This document shows, in pieces, positions 18,908-27,686 of a stretch of 64,000 nt of DNA; the first letter of the stretch is position 1; the number at the start of each line of letters is the position of its first letter. The DNA is from an uncultured Rhodospirillales bacterium (lineage in GTDB: Bacteria; Pseudomonadota; Alphaproteobacteria; ATCC43930; CGMCC-115725): NCBI GenBank assembly GCA_903828515.1, contig CAIKMD010000002.1:310001-374000 (forward strand), read 5' to 3'. The notes below the pieces were generated by a model. It ran no database searches. It was not told the DNA's origin and saw only the letters and a list, made by a program, of their open reading frames with translations. The translations under genes were made by a program, and so were the position numbers.

Positions 18908-20176
18908 ATGATGAGCGATAACGACGATTTACCCGTAACCCCGCCGCCAACCGGCGGTCATGAGCCGAGCCCGTCCGGCAGCGGTGGCGAAGCCGCGCCC
19001 GCGCCGGATGGCAATGACAGTGAGCCGGCGCAAGGGGGCCACGAAGGTCAGGCCGCGAACGGCGGCGAACGCCCCCGGGAACTTGGCCCCGACGGCCAAC
19101 CCCGCAAACGTCGCCGCCGGCGTCGTCGCGGGCCGCGTCCGGCGGGTGAAGGCGTCGCGGGGCAACCCGGCACTGCCGCTCCCGGGGAAGCGCAGGCTGT
19201 ACCGGGCGGTGAATCGCAAGGTGAGATGGCGGCTGGTGATGGAGCTTCCGGCGAGCGTCTGGGGGCCGATGGCCGTCCGATCCTGACCTTGCCGCGTCCT
19301 GCCGAGGTTCCCGGTGAGCCTGCTCTCGGTCCCGACGGCCAGCCCCGCAAGCGCCGTCGTCGCCGTCGCCGTCGTGGGCCACGTCCCGAGGGCGTGGCCG
19401 GCGCACCGAACGCGGAAGGGATCGTTGCCGCGCCCGCAATCGATGGCGAGGCGCCAAGTGCCGGCGGCGAGGCCGTCGCGCCCAGACCCCGTCCGCCGGT
19501 GATGGGTCCCCATCTGCCGCGCGCGTTGCGCCCGCGCCGTCCGCGTCGCGAGCGTCCTGCCGGCGAAACGATCCCGCGCGAAGGCCAGCAGGCGGATCGT
19601 CCGCCGCGCGAACGTAAACCAGGGGATCGGCAACCCCGCGAAGGACAGGCACGCGATGGTCAACGGCGCGATCGCCCGCCGCGTGCGGATCGCCCGCCCC
19701 GCGGCGACCGTCCGCCACGAGAGGGTGGAGCGCCATCGGCGGATCGGCCCCGCGAGGCTCGCGGCGACCGACCCAACCGGGATCGTTCGGGACCGGGTAG
19801 CGACAAGCGCGGACCCCGGCCGGGCGGCAAGCCCGGTTTTGGCGGCCGTGACCGCGATCGTGGTCGCGACGATGCGCGCCGCAAGCCGGACCAGAAACTC
19901 TATACCGTCGAATCGGTGATCGATCGCGGCTTCGAAGAGCAGCCGGATCCGGCCAATGAAGGCCAGACGCGTCGCGTCGACTGGACGATCGTCAAGCGTA
20001 CCGTTGCCGATCAGGTGAAGGCGAAAGCGGTGTCGGCGGTCTATTACGTGAAGCGCGAGGATGGCGGCAGCGAGTTCCCCACGCTTGCCCTCGCGCGCGC
20101 TGCGGTGAACAAGACCATCGTCCATCCGGAAAAGCTAACGCGCGCCAAGGGCGATTATCCGACGACGAAGAAGTAA
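18908..20176 (+). CDS. Arg/Gly/Pro-rich protein with duplicated RRRR motif
   Basis: This 422-aa protein is mostly low complexity. Residues about 59-78 and 140-160 are near-exact copies of a unit that starts LGPDGQPRK, continues as seven or eight Arg, and ends GPRP. A long RDRPPRG-type region follows (about 200-320). Only the last 90 residues (LYTVESVIDRGFEEQ to YPTTKK) look folded. The composition resembles RNA-binding tails such as those of RNase E, so a role in RNA binding or condensate formation is plausible but inferred. The start could be ATG 18908 or 18911. Confidence 0.75.
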   Translation: MMSDNDDLPVTPPPTGGHEPSPSGSGGEAAPAPDGNDSEPAQGGHEGQAANGGERPRELGPDGQPRKRRRRRRRGPRPAGEGVAGQPGTAAPGEAQAVPGGESQGEMAAGDGASGERLGADGRPILTLPRPAEVPGEPALGPDGQPRKRRRRRRRRGPRPEGVAGAPNAEGIVAAPAIDGEAPSAGGEAVAPRPRPPVMGPHLPRALRPRRPRRERPAGETIPREGQQADRPPRERKPGDRQPREGQARDGQRRDRPPRADRPPRGDRPPREGGAPSADRPREARGDRPNRDRSGPGSDKRGPRPGGKPGFGGRDRDRGRDDARRKPDQKLYTVESVIDRGFEEQPDPANEGQTRRVDWTIVKRTVADQVKAKAVSAVYYVKREDGGSEFPTLALARAAVNKTIVHPEKLTRAKGDYPTTKK

Positions 20177-20308
20177 CGATACGGGTTCGTCACGCCGGAT
20201 CAGCGCGGTCGTCGCGACGGATACGGAGGTGCGCGTTCGTTTTCTAAGCCAAAGCCGACAAGCCGACGCGATAACGCGCGGGACGAAAACCAGAGGGGGG
20301 ATATCGCG

Positions 20309-21268
20309 ATGCGCAAGACGGCTATGTTGCTGTTGGCGTTTGGTATGGCAGGGGGCCTGAGCGCGCCTGCTTCGGCCGAGGAAGCTTTGCGGGTAGGCAA
20401 GGCGGTGGCCGGACCGTTCGATTTCGTTCCCTTCGATGTCGGCCTCGCCAAAGGCTTTTTCAAAGCCCATGGCGTCGATGCGACCGAGATCGATTTCGAC
20501 GGCAGCGCGAAATTGCAGCAAGGCCTTGGCGCCGGCGCGATCGATGTCGGCCTGGGCTCGGGACCCGAGCTCGCGTTTCCCGCGAAAGGAAATCCCGACC
20601 GCGCCATCGCGGTCTTCGCCGGTCCGCCCGATAGCCAGGTTCTGGTGGTCGCCGCCGGCGGGCCAATCCATACCAGTGCCGATCTGAAGGGCAAAAGAGT
20701 CGGCGTCTCGACCGTTGGGTCGCTGACCGAATGGCTGGTGCGGCAATTGTCGCAACAGCAGGGCTGGGGACCGGACGGAATCGTCCCGGTTTCGCTCGGC
20801 TCCGAAAGCGCCCGGGTCGCCGCGATCAAGACCGCTGCCGTCGACGGCATGGTGATCGACTTCGGTACCGGCGCGAGGATGGAATTGGACGGCAGCGGGC
20901 GGAAGCTTCTTGGCTTCGGCAAAGTCGCACCCGATTTCATCATTCACGCGATCTTCGCCACCGACAAGGCGATTGCCGAACGTCCCGACACGCTGCGCCG
21001 GTTTCTCGCCGGCTGGTTCGAAACCATCGCCTGGATGCGGAAAAACAAGGACGAGACGGTGAAGATCGTGGCACCGGTGATGAACCAGACGCCAGCCATC
21101 GCCGCGCTCGCCTATGATCAGGTCATGCCGACTTTCTCGGATACCGGCCGGTTCGACAAGAAGGCGCTCGACGTGCTCGCCAAGTCGTTCGTCGACATGA
21201 ATCTCCTGCCCCAAGCGCCCGACATGTCGACGCTCTATACTGAGGCGCTGTTGCCCCCGGCGAAGTAG
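20309..21268 (+). CDS. ABC-type substrate-binding protein (NMT1/TauA-like)
   Basis: The 319-aa periplasmic protein has a signal peptide (ends near ASAEE) and the SsuA/TauA/NMT1 fold: VGKAVAGPFDFVPFDVGLAKGFFKAHGVDAT, a GVDVGLGSGPEL-like segment and DLKGKRVGVSTVGS. It binds an unknown small organic solute. No permease or ATPase gene is nearby. It heads a three-gene operon with a GlcG-like protein and an exported alpha/beta hydrolase, which suggests that the hydrolase acts on, or generates, its ligand. A strong gaggggg ribosome-binding site fixes the start. Confidence 0.85.
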   Translation: MRKTAMLLLAFGMAGGLSAPASAEEALRVGKAVAGPFDFVPFDVGLAKGFFKAHGVDATEIDFDGSAKLQQGLGAGAIDVGLGSGPELAFPAKGNPDRAIAVFAGPPDSQVLVVAAGGPIHTSADLKGKRVGVSTVGSLTEWLVRQLSQQQGWGPDGIVPVSLGSESARVAAIKTAAVDGMVIDFGTGARMELDGSGRKLLGFGKVAPDFIIHAIFATDKAIAERPDTLRRFLAGWFETIAWMRKNKDETVKIVAPVMNQTPAIAALAYDQVMPTFSDTGRFDKKALDVLAKSFVDMNLLPQAPDMSTLYTEALLPPAK

Positions 21269-21294
21269 CCTCGACAGACGACAGGAGCCCCGAC

Positions 21295-21711
21295 ATGCCC
21301 GACATCATCGCGACGCATAAGCTGACGCACGAGGCGAGCATGAAGATGCTCGCCGCCGGGGTGGCCGAGGCCGAGCGACTCAAATGCAAGATCAGCCTCG
21401 CGGTGGTCGATCAAAGCTGTCAGCTGATCGGATTCCTGATGATGGATGGCGCGCGCTTCTTCTCGGGCCGCACCACGATCAAGAAGGCGATCACCTCGGC
21501 CTCGCAGCGTCTCCCCTCGGGCTACGAACGTGAGGAAAAGGTCATCAGCATGCAGATCCGCATGGATGGCGACTTCACCAACGTCGCCGGTGGCTTTCCG
21601 ATCACGGTGGCGGGGCAGGTCATCGGCGCGGTCGCCGCCGGCGGCGCCAAGATCGAGGAAGATGTCGCCGTCGCCAAGGCCGCGCTCGCGGCGTTGGGAA
21701 CATTGGCATGA
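21295..21711 (+). CDS. GlcG/HbpS-type heme-binding family protein
   Basis: The 138-aa product belongs to the GlcG/PduO-C/HbpS family (DUF336): an N-terminal helix with ASMKMLAAGVAEAERL, the strand KISLAVVDQSCQLIGF and the end pattern GGFPITVAGQVIGAVAAGGAKIEEDVAVAKAAL. Family members bind heme or are accessory to catabolic operons; function here is unknown. The stop overlaps the next start in ATGA. Confidence 0.85.
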   Translation: MPDIIATHKLTHEASMKMLAAGVAEAERLKCKISLAVVDQSCQLIGFLMMDGARFFSGRTTIKKAITSASQRLPSGYEREEKVISMQIRMDGDFTNVAGGFPITVAGQVIGAVAAGGAKIEEDVAVAKAALAALGTLA

Positions 21712-22640
21712 AGTTGAACGCGCTCGCCCTCCGCTTGTCGTTGTCGGTACTCGCTTTCCTCGTGCCGTCGTTGCCGGCCATGGCGGCGGTTCAATCCTTT
21801 CCATCCGGCTTCCGGACCCAAGAGATCAAGACCGATGGCGCGACGATCCATGTTCGCGTCGGCGGTACGGGGCCGGCGGTCGTTATGTTGCACGGGTTTG
21901 GCGACACCGGCGACATGTGGGCGCCTTTGGCGTCTGTCCTGTGGCACAATCACACGATTGTCGTGCCCGATTTGCGCGGCATGGGTCTTTCGTCGCATCC
22001 CGAAGGCGGTTACGACAAGAAAACCGAAGCCGGCGATATCGCGCGCGTGCTCGACGCGTTGAAGATCGCCAAGGCCGATCTGGTCACGCATGATATCGGC
22101 AACATGGTCGGCTATGCCTTTGCTGCGCAATATCCGGATCGCGTGACGCGCTTTGTCGTCATGGACGCACCGCTTCCCGGTATCGGGCCGTGGGACGAGA
22201 TCATCCGCAGCCCGATGCTGTGGCATTTCAATTTTCGCGGTCCCGATGTCGAGCGCCTGGTCAAAGGCCGCGAGCGAATCTATCTCGACCGTTTCTGGAA
22301 CGAGCTGTCGGCCAATCCCAAGGCGATCGACGAAGCGACGCGCCGTCACTATGCGCAACTTTACGCGCGGCCTGGCGCGATGCATTCCGCCTTCAATCAG
22401 TTCGCCGGGTTCCAGCAGGACGCGATCGACAATCCGGTTTTCGCGGCCAAGGCCAAGCTGACGATGCCGGTACTGGCGATCGGCGCCGCCCAATCGTTTG
22501 GACCGCAAATGGCCGCCATCATGCGTCTGGTCGCAACCAATGTGACCGAACAGGTCATCCCGAACTCGGGACATTGGCTGATGGAAGAACAGCCAGCGGC
22601 CACGGTCGCGGCCATTCGCGGTTTTCTCGATAAGCCCTGA
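21708..22640 (+). CDS. exported alpha/beta hydrolase, epoxide-hydrolase-like
   Basis: The 310-aa protein has a signal peptide (cleavage near AMAA, residue 27) and an alpha/beta hydrolase fold: oxyanion motif LHGFGDTG, nucleophile elbow VTHDIGNMVGY and C-terminal catalytic His in SGHWLMEEQP. The nucleophile position is Asp129 rather than Ser, as in epoxide hydrolases and haloalkane dehalogenases. The periplasmic location and coupling to an SBP operon suggest action on an imported or environmental organic compound. Confidence 0.87.
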   Translation: MKLNALALRLSLSVLAFLVPSLPAMAAVQSFPSGFRTQEIKTDGATIHVRVGGTGPAVVMLHGFGDTGDMWAPLASVLWHNHTIVVPDLRGMGLSSHPEGGYDKKTEAGDIARVLDALKIAKADLVTHDIGNMVGYAFAAQYPDRVTRFVVMDAPLPGIGPWDEIIRSPMLWHFNFRGPDVERLVKGRERIYLDRFWNELSANPKAIDEATRRHYAQLYARPGAMHSAFNQFAGFQQDAIDNPVFAAKAKLTMPVLAIGAAQSFGPQMAAIMRLVATNVTEQVIPNSGHWLMEEQPAATVAAIRGFLDKP

Positions 22641-22723
22641 TTGCCCGCGGCACGCGGAAGTCTCGTGGGAGCCGATTGAACGAATTTAATTCTCGTCCGT
22701 TTCGTCATCGAATAGCGGCGAGG

Positions 22724-22933
22724 ATGGCGATGAAACCGATCCTGATTCTCGGACTCCTTCTTCTGAGTGCGTGCAGCGTGGAAACGACGTCGGCGCTGAA
22801 CTTCCGCAACCCGCAGACCGGCGAAGTTGCCGCGGTGTGCGGCCCGCTGACGGGGTTTAGTGTTGCCGTCGACGAGGCCCGAAAGGGATGCGCCGATTCC
22901 TATAGGGATGACGGTTGGTCCGAGGTGAATTGA
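22724..22933 (+). CDS. small lipoprotein, unknown
   Basis: From ATG 22724 (or 22730) the product is about 69 aa with a lipobox LLSAC at about residues 13-17, followed by a Cys-containing 50-residue domain (NPQTGEVAAVCGPLTGF, ARKGCADSYRDDGW). The two later cysteines may form a disulfide. A longer frame from 22676 lacks a good start. Short lipoproteins with this pattern are common in alphaproteobacteria and unassigned. Confidence 0.55.
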   Translation: MAMKPILILGLLLLSACSVETTSALNFRNPQTGEVAAVCGPLTGFSVAVDEARKGCADSYRDDGWSEVN

Positions 22934-23005
22934 GGAGCTGTCGTCCCTCGACAATACGGATGGTGCGTCCTTGAGCCGCTAGCCGCCTGTCCCTATGCTG
23001 GCGAC

Positions 23006-23314
23006 ATGATAATCCCGCCGGTTAGCCGGTTCTTCCTCTCCCTTCAGTCCCGATCCGGAGCAGGCCGATTCATTTTGGCCACTCCCATCCTGATCGCCCT
23101 GGCTTCCTGTGGCGGCAAACCGGTGGCGATCAACGCCTCGGAAGTGGCGATCGTGGTGCGTTACAGCTGGTCCGATTCGCCCGAGGCTGCGACGGCCATG
23201 GCACAGGAAAATTGCGCCAAGTACGGGCGCAATGCCGTGTTGCAAAGCATCGATAACGGCGGCTCGGTCTTCGCTTCCTATTACTGCATTAAACCCGGAA
23301 CGGCTGGGCCGTGA
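23006..23314 (+). CDS. small lipoprotein or exported protein, unknown
   Basis: The 102-aa product has a basic start, a hydrophobic stretch (FILATPILIALASC) with lipobox LASC and a mature part with two cysteines (ENCAKYGRNAVL, YYCIKP). The segment PEAATAMAQENCAKYGR is of a kind seen in short unassigned exported proteins. No operon partner is evident. Confidence 0.55.
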   Translation: MIIPPVSRFFLSLQSRSGAGRFILATPILIALASCGGKPVAINASEVAIVVRYSWSDSPEAATAMAQENCAKYGRNAVLQSIDNGGSVFASYYCIKPGTAGP

Positions 23315-23339
23315 GTTTTGCGGCTGGGAGCTGCCGCGG

Positions 23340-23975
23340 CTAAGGAATTCCCAGCACCTTATGAGTCTGCACGCTCAATCGCCAGCGCGGATGATCGAGG
23401 CAATAACGGATACAGCGTGCGGTGTTTTCCGAGCGGTCCGGTCCATCCTTCGGCTGAAGGAAGAAATGCTGGAACGGCAGGGGGAGAAAATCCTCCGGAT
23501 CGACTCCATCCTGGGGATGGACGAGCTTCAACTCGTGGCCGGCGCGTTGAACCAGTTCGCTTCCGGCTTTCGGGCTTACGCATATCCAATCGAGTTGGGT
23601 CGGCGCCGCCATCGTTCCATTGGTCTCGATCGCGACAACACATCGATGGTCGTGCAGTCGTTCCAGCAAATCGCGATCGACCTGTAGCAGCGGTTCGCCG
23701 CCGGTCAGGACGATGAAGGGTGGATCGGCCGCGTCCTTGGGCCAATTCGAGACGATGCTGGCGGCTAGTTCGGCGGCGGTGGTAAATCGCCCGCCACCCA
23801 GGCCATCGGTGCCGACGAAGTCGGTATCGCAGAACTGGCAGACCGCCGTCGCGCGGTCATCTTCGCGTCCGGACCAGAGATTGCAGCCGGCAAACCGGCA
23901 AAAAATGGCGGGGCGACCGGCATTGGCGCCTTCGCCTTGCAGCGTATAGAAAATCTCTTTCACCGCGTAGCTCAT
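23340..23975 (-). CDS. queE: 7-carboxy-7-deazaguanine synthase
   Basis: Radical SAM enzyme (211 aa) that makes CDG for queuosine tRNA modification. It has YTLQGEGANAGRPAIFCRFAGCNLW, with the cluster cysteines in the CX14CX2C spacing (AGC, then AVCQFC), as in the QueE subclass with an insertion, and the GGEPLLQ SAM-binding motif. FETNGT-like AIETNGT and the KLVHPQ end region fit the family. queC and queD are not next to it. Confidence 0.93.
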   Translation of the reverse strand: MSYAVKEIFYTLQGEGANAGRPAIFCRFAGCNLWSGREDDRATAVCQFCDTDFVGTDGLGGGRFTTAAELAASIVSNWPKDAADPPFIVLTGGEPLLQVDRDLLERLHDHRCVVAIETNGTMAAPTQLDWICVSPKAGSELVQRAGHELKLVHPQDGVDPEDFLPLPFQHFFLQPKDGPDRSENTARCIRYCLDHPRWRLSVQTHKVLGIP

Positions 23976-24044
23976 GCGGTGATCCTAGCCTAATCCTTGC
24001 CGCCGCGTCTTTTTTGCCTATCTAGTTCCATACAAGGAGTGTCG

Positions 24045-24440
24045 ATGAAACCGATTCCGGTAGGCGCCAAGGGGAGTTTCACGCTGGTCGTGAGGCCCGA
24101 TCAACTCGCGAATAATTTCAAGGATTCGACTCTTCCGCCGGTTCTGTCGACACCGGTGATGATCATGATCATGGAAAATGCCGCGCTCAATGCGATCAAG
24201 GCCTATCTCGATCCGGGCGAAAGCGCGGTCGGTACGAGCGTCGACATCCGTCATCTCGCCGCAACGCCGGTCGGCAAGCGCGTTACCGGCGAAGCCGAGG
24301 TGACCAAGGTGGAGGGCCGGCGGGTCACGTTCACCGTCCGCGCCGCTGACGAGCACGAAGAGATCGGCAACGGCACGCATGAACGCGCGGTCGTCAATCT
24401 GGCGAAGATCGCGGAACGGTTGGCCGCGAAGCAGGGCTGA
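24045..24440 (+). CDS. hotdog-fold thioesterase family protein
   Basis: The 131-aa product resembles FlK-type/acyl-CoA thioesterases of the hotdog fold: VLSTPVMIMIMENAALNAIKAYLDPGESAVGTSVDIRHLAATPVGKRVTGEAEV is the helix-and-sheet core, followed by VTFTVRAADEHEEIGNGTHERAVV. The start is fixed by aaggag (24034-24039) before ATG 24045. It is a single-gene unit; the substrate is unknown. Confidence 0.85.
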   Translation: MKPIPVGAKGSFTLVVRPDQLANNFKDSTLPPVLSTPVMIMIMENAALNAIKAYLDPGESAVGTSVDIRHLAATPVGKRVTGEAEVTKVEGRRVTFTVRAADEHEEIGNGTHERAVVNLAKIAERLAAKQG

Positions 24441-24447
24441 GGCGCAT

Positions 24448-25083
24448 TCAGGGCGCTGCGGCCCGCTTCAGCGTGGACGGATCGAAGATCTGAATTTCGC
24501 TTCCCATATCGACCGCGACTACGGTCGTCTTGTCGTCGGGGAGAACCCAAAATAACGGCGACCGATCGAAATAAATACCCAGCCGACCGCAAGGCGGATC
24601 GGCCGGTCCGCCTTCCTTTTCAGCTTTGTCCCAGGCGATTTTCGCCGCACCCGTGGGTTCCAGGGTGAATTGGGGCGCGCCCTTCGAGAATGCTTTGCTG
24701 TCGGCATCGTCGAAAGGTACGAGCGTGCATGTCGCGGTGTGCGCACCCGGCGAGGCGGCACGGATCGCGGGCAGGATCGACGCGATGGATGCGTTCGCCG
24801 ATTTGGTGAAGGCGCGCACCGCGAGGCTGCTTTCAGCCCCGGTACTATTGAGGACGAATCCCGGCAGTCGGTTATCCGGGACAAGATGGATGCCGCCCTG
24901 GGCCGCGCCGCACGCAAAGCTCCAGATCGACAGGGTCGCGCCTTTGACCTCGCGCCACTGGCAGCCTTTGAATGTCTCTTGCAATCCAGCCGGTGGTTTC
25001 GGGTTCTTGGCGTGCGCCGAAGGTGACATCAGGATCAGGATGATCGCCGACAGGACGGCGGCGACGTAACGTTGTTCGCTCAT
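24448..25083 (-). CDS. exported protein, unknown
   Basis: The 211-aa product has a signal peptide (ends SAHAK) and a mature region with about four cysteines (KGCQW, SFACGAAQ, TATCTLVP, PPCGR), suggesting two disulfides in a periplasmic beta-rich domain. I recognise no family. Its start overlaps the stop of the MAPEG gene (ATGA), so they form an operon. Confidence 0.65.
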   Translation of the reverse strand: MSEQRYVAAVLSAIILILMSPSAHAKNPKPPAGLQETFKGCQWREVKGATLSIWSFACGAAQGGIHLVPDNRLPGFVLNSTGAESSLAVRAFTKSANASIASILPAIRAASPGAHTATCTLVPFDDADSKAFSKGAPQFTLEPTGAAKIAWDKAEKEGGPADPPCGRLGIYFDRSPLFWVLPDDKTTVVAVDMGSEIQIFDPSTLKRAAAP

Positions 25084-25466
25084 GCCCAGGCACCCATGAC
25101 GAATAAACTCAAGACGACAACGAATCCCAGCGCCCAGACCACCGAGCGCGGCGTTGCCCAGTCGGCGATGTAGAAGCCGGTATAGACGATCCGCAAGACG
25201 ACGAAGGTACCGGCGAGAAGATCGATGCGGCCTTGCGCGACATGGGTCAACTCAGCGACCAGCACGGCGGCGGCAAAAGCGGGGAACGCCTCGAAATGAT
25301 TGCGATGGGCCCAATCGGCACGTTGTCGCCAGCCGCTCAGTGCCGCGAGACCGAGGCGCGGTGCCCGATTGTCGTGCCCGGCCGATTTCGCGGCGGCAAC
25401 GGCGATATAGGGCAGCAGGGCTGCCGCCAGGATCATCCAATACGCAAAGGTCATTGCCATCCCCAT
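25080..25466 (-). CDS. MAPEG family membrane protein
   Basis: The 128-aa product (start at 25466 or one of the in-frame ATGs at 25460 and 25454) has four membrane helices. Its second segment carries WAHRNHFEAFPAFAAAVLVAELTH, which matches the MAPEG signature (RxxNxxE-type) of glutathione-linked membrane enzymes. Bacterial MAPEG proteins are usually of unknown substrate. It is the first gene of a pair with the exported protein downstream. Confidence 0.8.
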   Translation of the reverse strand: MGMAMTFAYWMILAAALLPYIAVAAAKSAGHDNRAPRLGLAALSGWRQRADWAHRNHFEAFPAFAAAVLVAELTHVAQGRIDLLAGTFVVLRIVYTGFYIADWATPRSVVWALGFVVVLSLFVMGAWA

Positions 25467-25616
25467 CAAAGATGTGCCGGTCCGATGCGGAATGCATAGC
25501 GCGTTTGGCCTGCCGCGTCGCGTCGGGGTTAGCCGCCCGGCGGCTTGTCGCATTCCCAAAAGCCGTGCATAGTCTTGGACAAGACGTCGAAGACGTATAA
25601 AGCCAGGGAGGTAGTT

Positions 25617-26648
25617 ATGAACCCGCCATGCAAGTTTGCCGCGGCACTTCTATGGGGCGTCGCCGCGATCGCGCCGATGCTTCCGGCGCCTGCGCACGCC
25701 GACGTGGAAAAGACCAGCCTTGCTCTTCCGGCCGTCGCGTTCATTTTCTCGACGGCTTATATCGCCGAAGACGCCGGAATCTTTAAGGCCGTCGGTCTCG
25801 AGGTGACGCAGCAAGTAATCACGGGCATCGCCTCAGCCAATGCCGTGATCGCCGGCTCGATCGATTTCTCGTTTTCCTCGGGCGTCACGCTGACGCGCGC
25901 GGCCGCACGCCAGCAACCGGTCATCGCCATTGCCGGCACGTATGACCGCACCGGCTTTTGGGTCCTCATCAGCAAGAAGATCGCCGACGAGCGGCATTTC
26001 GACCCGAACGCATCGCTCGCCGAGCGCGCGAAACTCCTGAAAGGTCTGCGTGTCGGCGTCGGCGCGATCAATGCGATCCCGCACGCATATCTGAAACTGA
26101 TCGCCGGTCTCGGCGGTCTCGACGGCGAGAAAGACATCGTCGTTGCCGGCGTGACGCCGCCCGAGCAGCTGGGTGCGCTGAGCCGCGACGCGATCGACGG
26201 CGTATCGAGCGGTTCGCCGGTGGTCGAGCAGCTGCAGCATGACGGAATCGGTGTGATTGTTGCCAACGGAACGACCGGTAACAATGTCGATCCGCCGTCG
26301 CTCACCCGCATTGCCGCCAATGTGTTGATGACGCGCAAGCAACTATGCGCCGATCATCGCTCGCTTTGCGTCAAGATGGGCGATGCGATGGTAAAGGCAA
26401 ATGCCTTCATGCACGAGCATCCGCAGGAGGCGGCGGCGATGCTGGGAAAGCGACTCAACGTGAAGGATCCCGAGGTTCTCGCACTGGCCTATAAGAACAC
26501 GGTCGAATCGACACCCTCGCCGCCGCTGCTGGACGAGAAGGCACTGGCGACGGCCGACGATCTCAACGTGGCCGCCGGTTTCATGAAGGCGGAGGAGAAG
26601 TTGCCCTCTTACACCGCTATCTTCACCAACGAGTTCGTGAAGCACTAG
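25617..26648 (+). CDS. ABC-type substrate-binding protein (NMT1-like)
   Basis: The 343-aa protein has a signal peptide (ends PAHAD) and an NMT1/TauA-like fold (AFIFSTAYIAEDAGIFKAVGLEVTQQ, SIDFSFSSGVTLTRAAA, LLKGLRVGVGAIN). It starts behind a strong agggaggt site (25605-25612). It stands alone: no permease, ATPase or enzyme gene is adjacent on its strand. The ligand is unknown. Confidence 0.85.
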   Translation: MNPPCKFAAALLWGVAAIAPMLPAPAHADVEKTSLALPAVAFIFSTAYIAEDAGIFKAVGLEVTQQVITGIASANAVIAGSIDFSFSSGVTLTRAAARQQPVIAIAGTYDRTGFWVLISKKIADERHFDPNASLAERAKLLKGLRVGVGAINAIPHAYLKLIAGLGGLDGEKDIVVAGVTPPEQLGALSRDAIDGVSSGSPVVEQLQHDGIGVIVANGTTGNNVDPPSLTRIAANVLMTRKQLCADHRSLCVKMGDAMVKANAFMHEHPQEAAAMLGKRLNVKDPEVLALAYKNTVESTPSPPLLDEKALATADDLNVAAGFMKAEEKLPSYTAIFTNEFVKH

Positions 26649-26651
26649 GCT

Positions 26652-27062
26652 CTATCGGCGCGCAGAACCGGTCATGGCCCGGATGCGTTCGGCAACCGCT
26701 TCGAGGCTGTAGGGTTTACGCAGGAACGCGTCTTTCGCGAGATATGTCGTCGCGTTCGTGAATTCGTTATTGCCCGAGGTCAGCAGAATTTTGACCGTCG
26801 GCTGGTGCTCCGACACCCACCGTGCGAGTTCGAGCCCGTTCATGCTGCCGGGCATGCGCCAGTCGGTAAAGACGACATCGATATTTTGCCGGCCGGCGAA
26901 GACGGCCATCGCTTCTTCCGCGTCGGCGGCCTCGATGACGGTGAAACCGAGATCGCGTAGGGATTCGGAGGTTGTGGATCGCACCAATATCTCATCCTCG
27001 ACGACGAGGATTGTGACCTGACGGCTGACGTTGTTTGCTTCGGAGGGATCCGTGTCGGCCAT
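26652..27062 (-). CDS. single-domain response regulator
   Basis: The 136-aa receiver has Glu22-Asp23-Glu24, phosphoacceptor Asp67 (FTDWRMPG), Thr95 (LLTSG) and Lys116 (LRKPY), all canonical. It is tandem with a paralogous receiver 75 bp upstream on the same strand that lacks the phosphoacceptor. The pattern VVEDE..LRKPY is typical of the short receivers found with hybrid histidine kinases in alphaproteobacteria. The frame opens earlier (27086), but ATG 27062 is the normal start. Confidence 0.88.
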   Translation of the reverse strand: MADTDPSEANNVSRQVTILVVEDEILVRSTTSESLRDLGFTVIEAADAEEAMAVFAGRQNIDVVFTDWRMPGSMNGLELARWVSEHQPTVKILLTSGNNEFTNATTYLAKDAFLRKPYSLEAVAERIRAMTGSARR

Positions 27063-27137
27063 AACCACAACGACCACAATAACCAACGCATTGCAGAAGA
27101 TCGGTAAAATAAAGTCAATGTGCTTTCGTTGCTGGTT

Positions 27138-27554
27138 TCAGGATTTCGGCGTCGTCTTTCGGCGCTCGCGCAAAAGATGAATGCGACGGAGCACGTCCTG
27201 CGGATGATACGGTTTTTCCAACGGACCTTCGTCGCAGAGATCGCCGGCCTTGTCGGCGGCCCTGGCGGCTCCGGATGTCAGGATCACGTCGATGTCGGGA
27301 TGATTTTGACGAATCCACCGGGCGAGCGCGAATCCATCCATCGTGCCGATGAGTTGAACTTCGGTGAACACGATATCCAGCTTTCTTCCGTCACCCAGAA
27401 TGGTCAACACGTCGTCCGCCGTCAGGCCCTCGATAACGAAGTACCCGCACTCCCGCAGATATTCCGCGACTACCATGCGAACCAGAATATCGGGCTCGAC
27501 CACCATCAAGGTAGGTGGGGTCTCGCTTGCCGGTTGCGGCGCATCGTTGGGCAT
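27138..27554 (-). CDS. degenerate receiver domain (Asp to Glu)
   Basis: The 138-aa protein is a receiver paralogous to the downstream one, but key residues differ. The phosphoacceptor Asp is Glu65 (FTEVQLIG), and the acidic pocket reads Glu20-Pro21-Asp22 instead of Glu-Asp-Glu. Thr93 (LTSG) and Lys114 (LEKPY) remain. It cannot be phosphorylated in the normal way; a Glu at this position can mimic the active state. It may be a locked partner or decoy for the same target as its neighbour. ATG 27554 is chosen over the longer frame. Confidence 0.85.
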   Translation of the reverse strand: MPNDAPQPASETPPTLMVVEPDILVRMVVAEYLRECGYFVIEGLTADDVLTILGDGRKLDIVFTEVQLIGTMDGFALARWIRQNHPDIDVILTSGAARAADKAGDLCDEGPLEKPYHPQDVLRRIHLLRERRKTTPKS

Positions 27555-27686
27555 GCCACGGTTGAACGCGGAACGGGCGGATTGGTTCCGGGTCAAAACG
27601 CGCCATTTTGCGCGTTAACAAATCCTTGCCGTTAAGACGATGGCAACGTCGATGATCGACGTTGGGTGAGACATTTGGAACCCCCG

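Noticed and set aside
18929-20125. 398-aa minus-strand frame rich in Ala, Thr, Arg
   Set aside because: Shadow of the Arg-rich gene; the plus strand has a good start region and a folded C-terminal domain.
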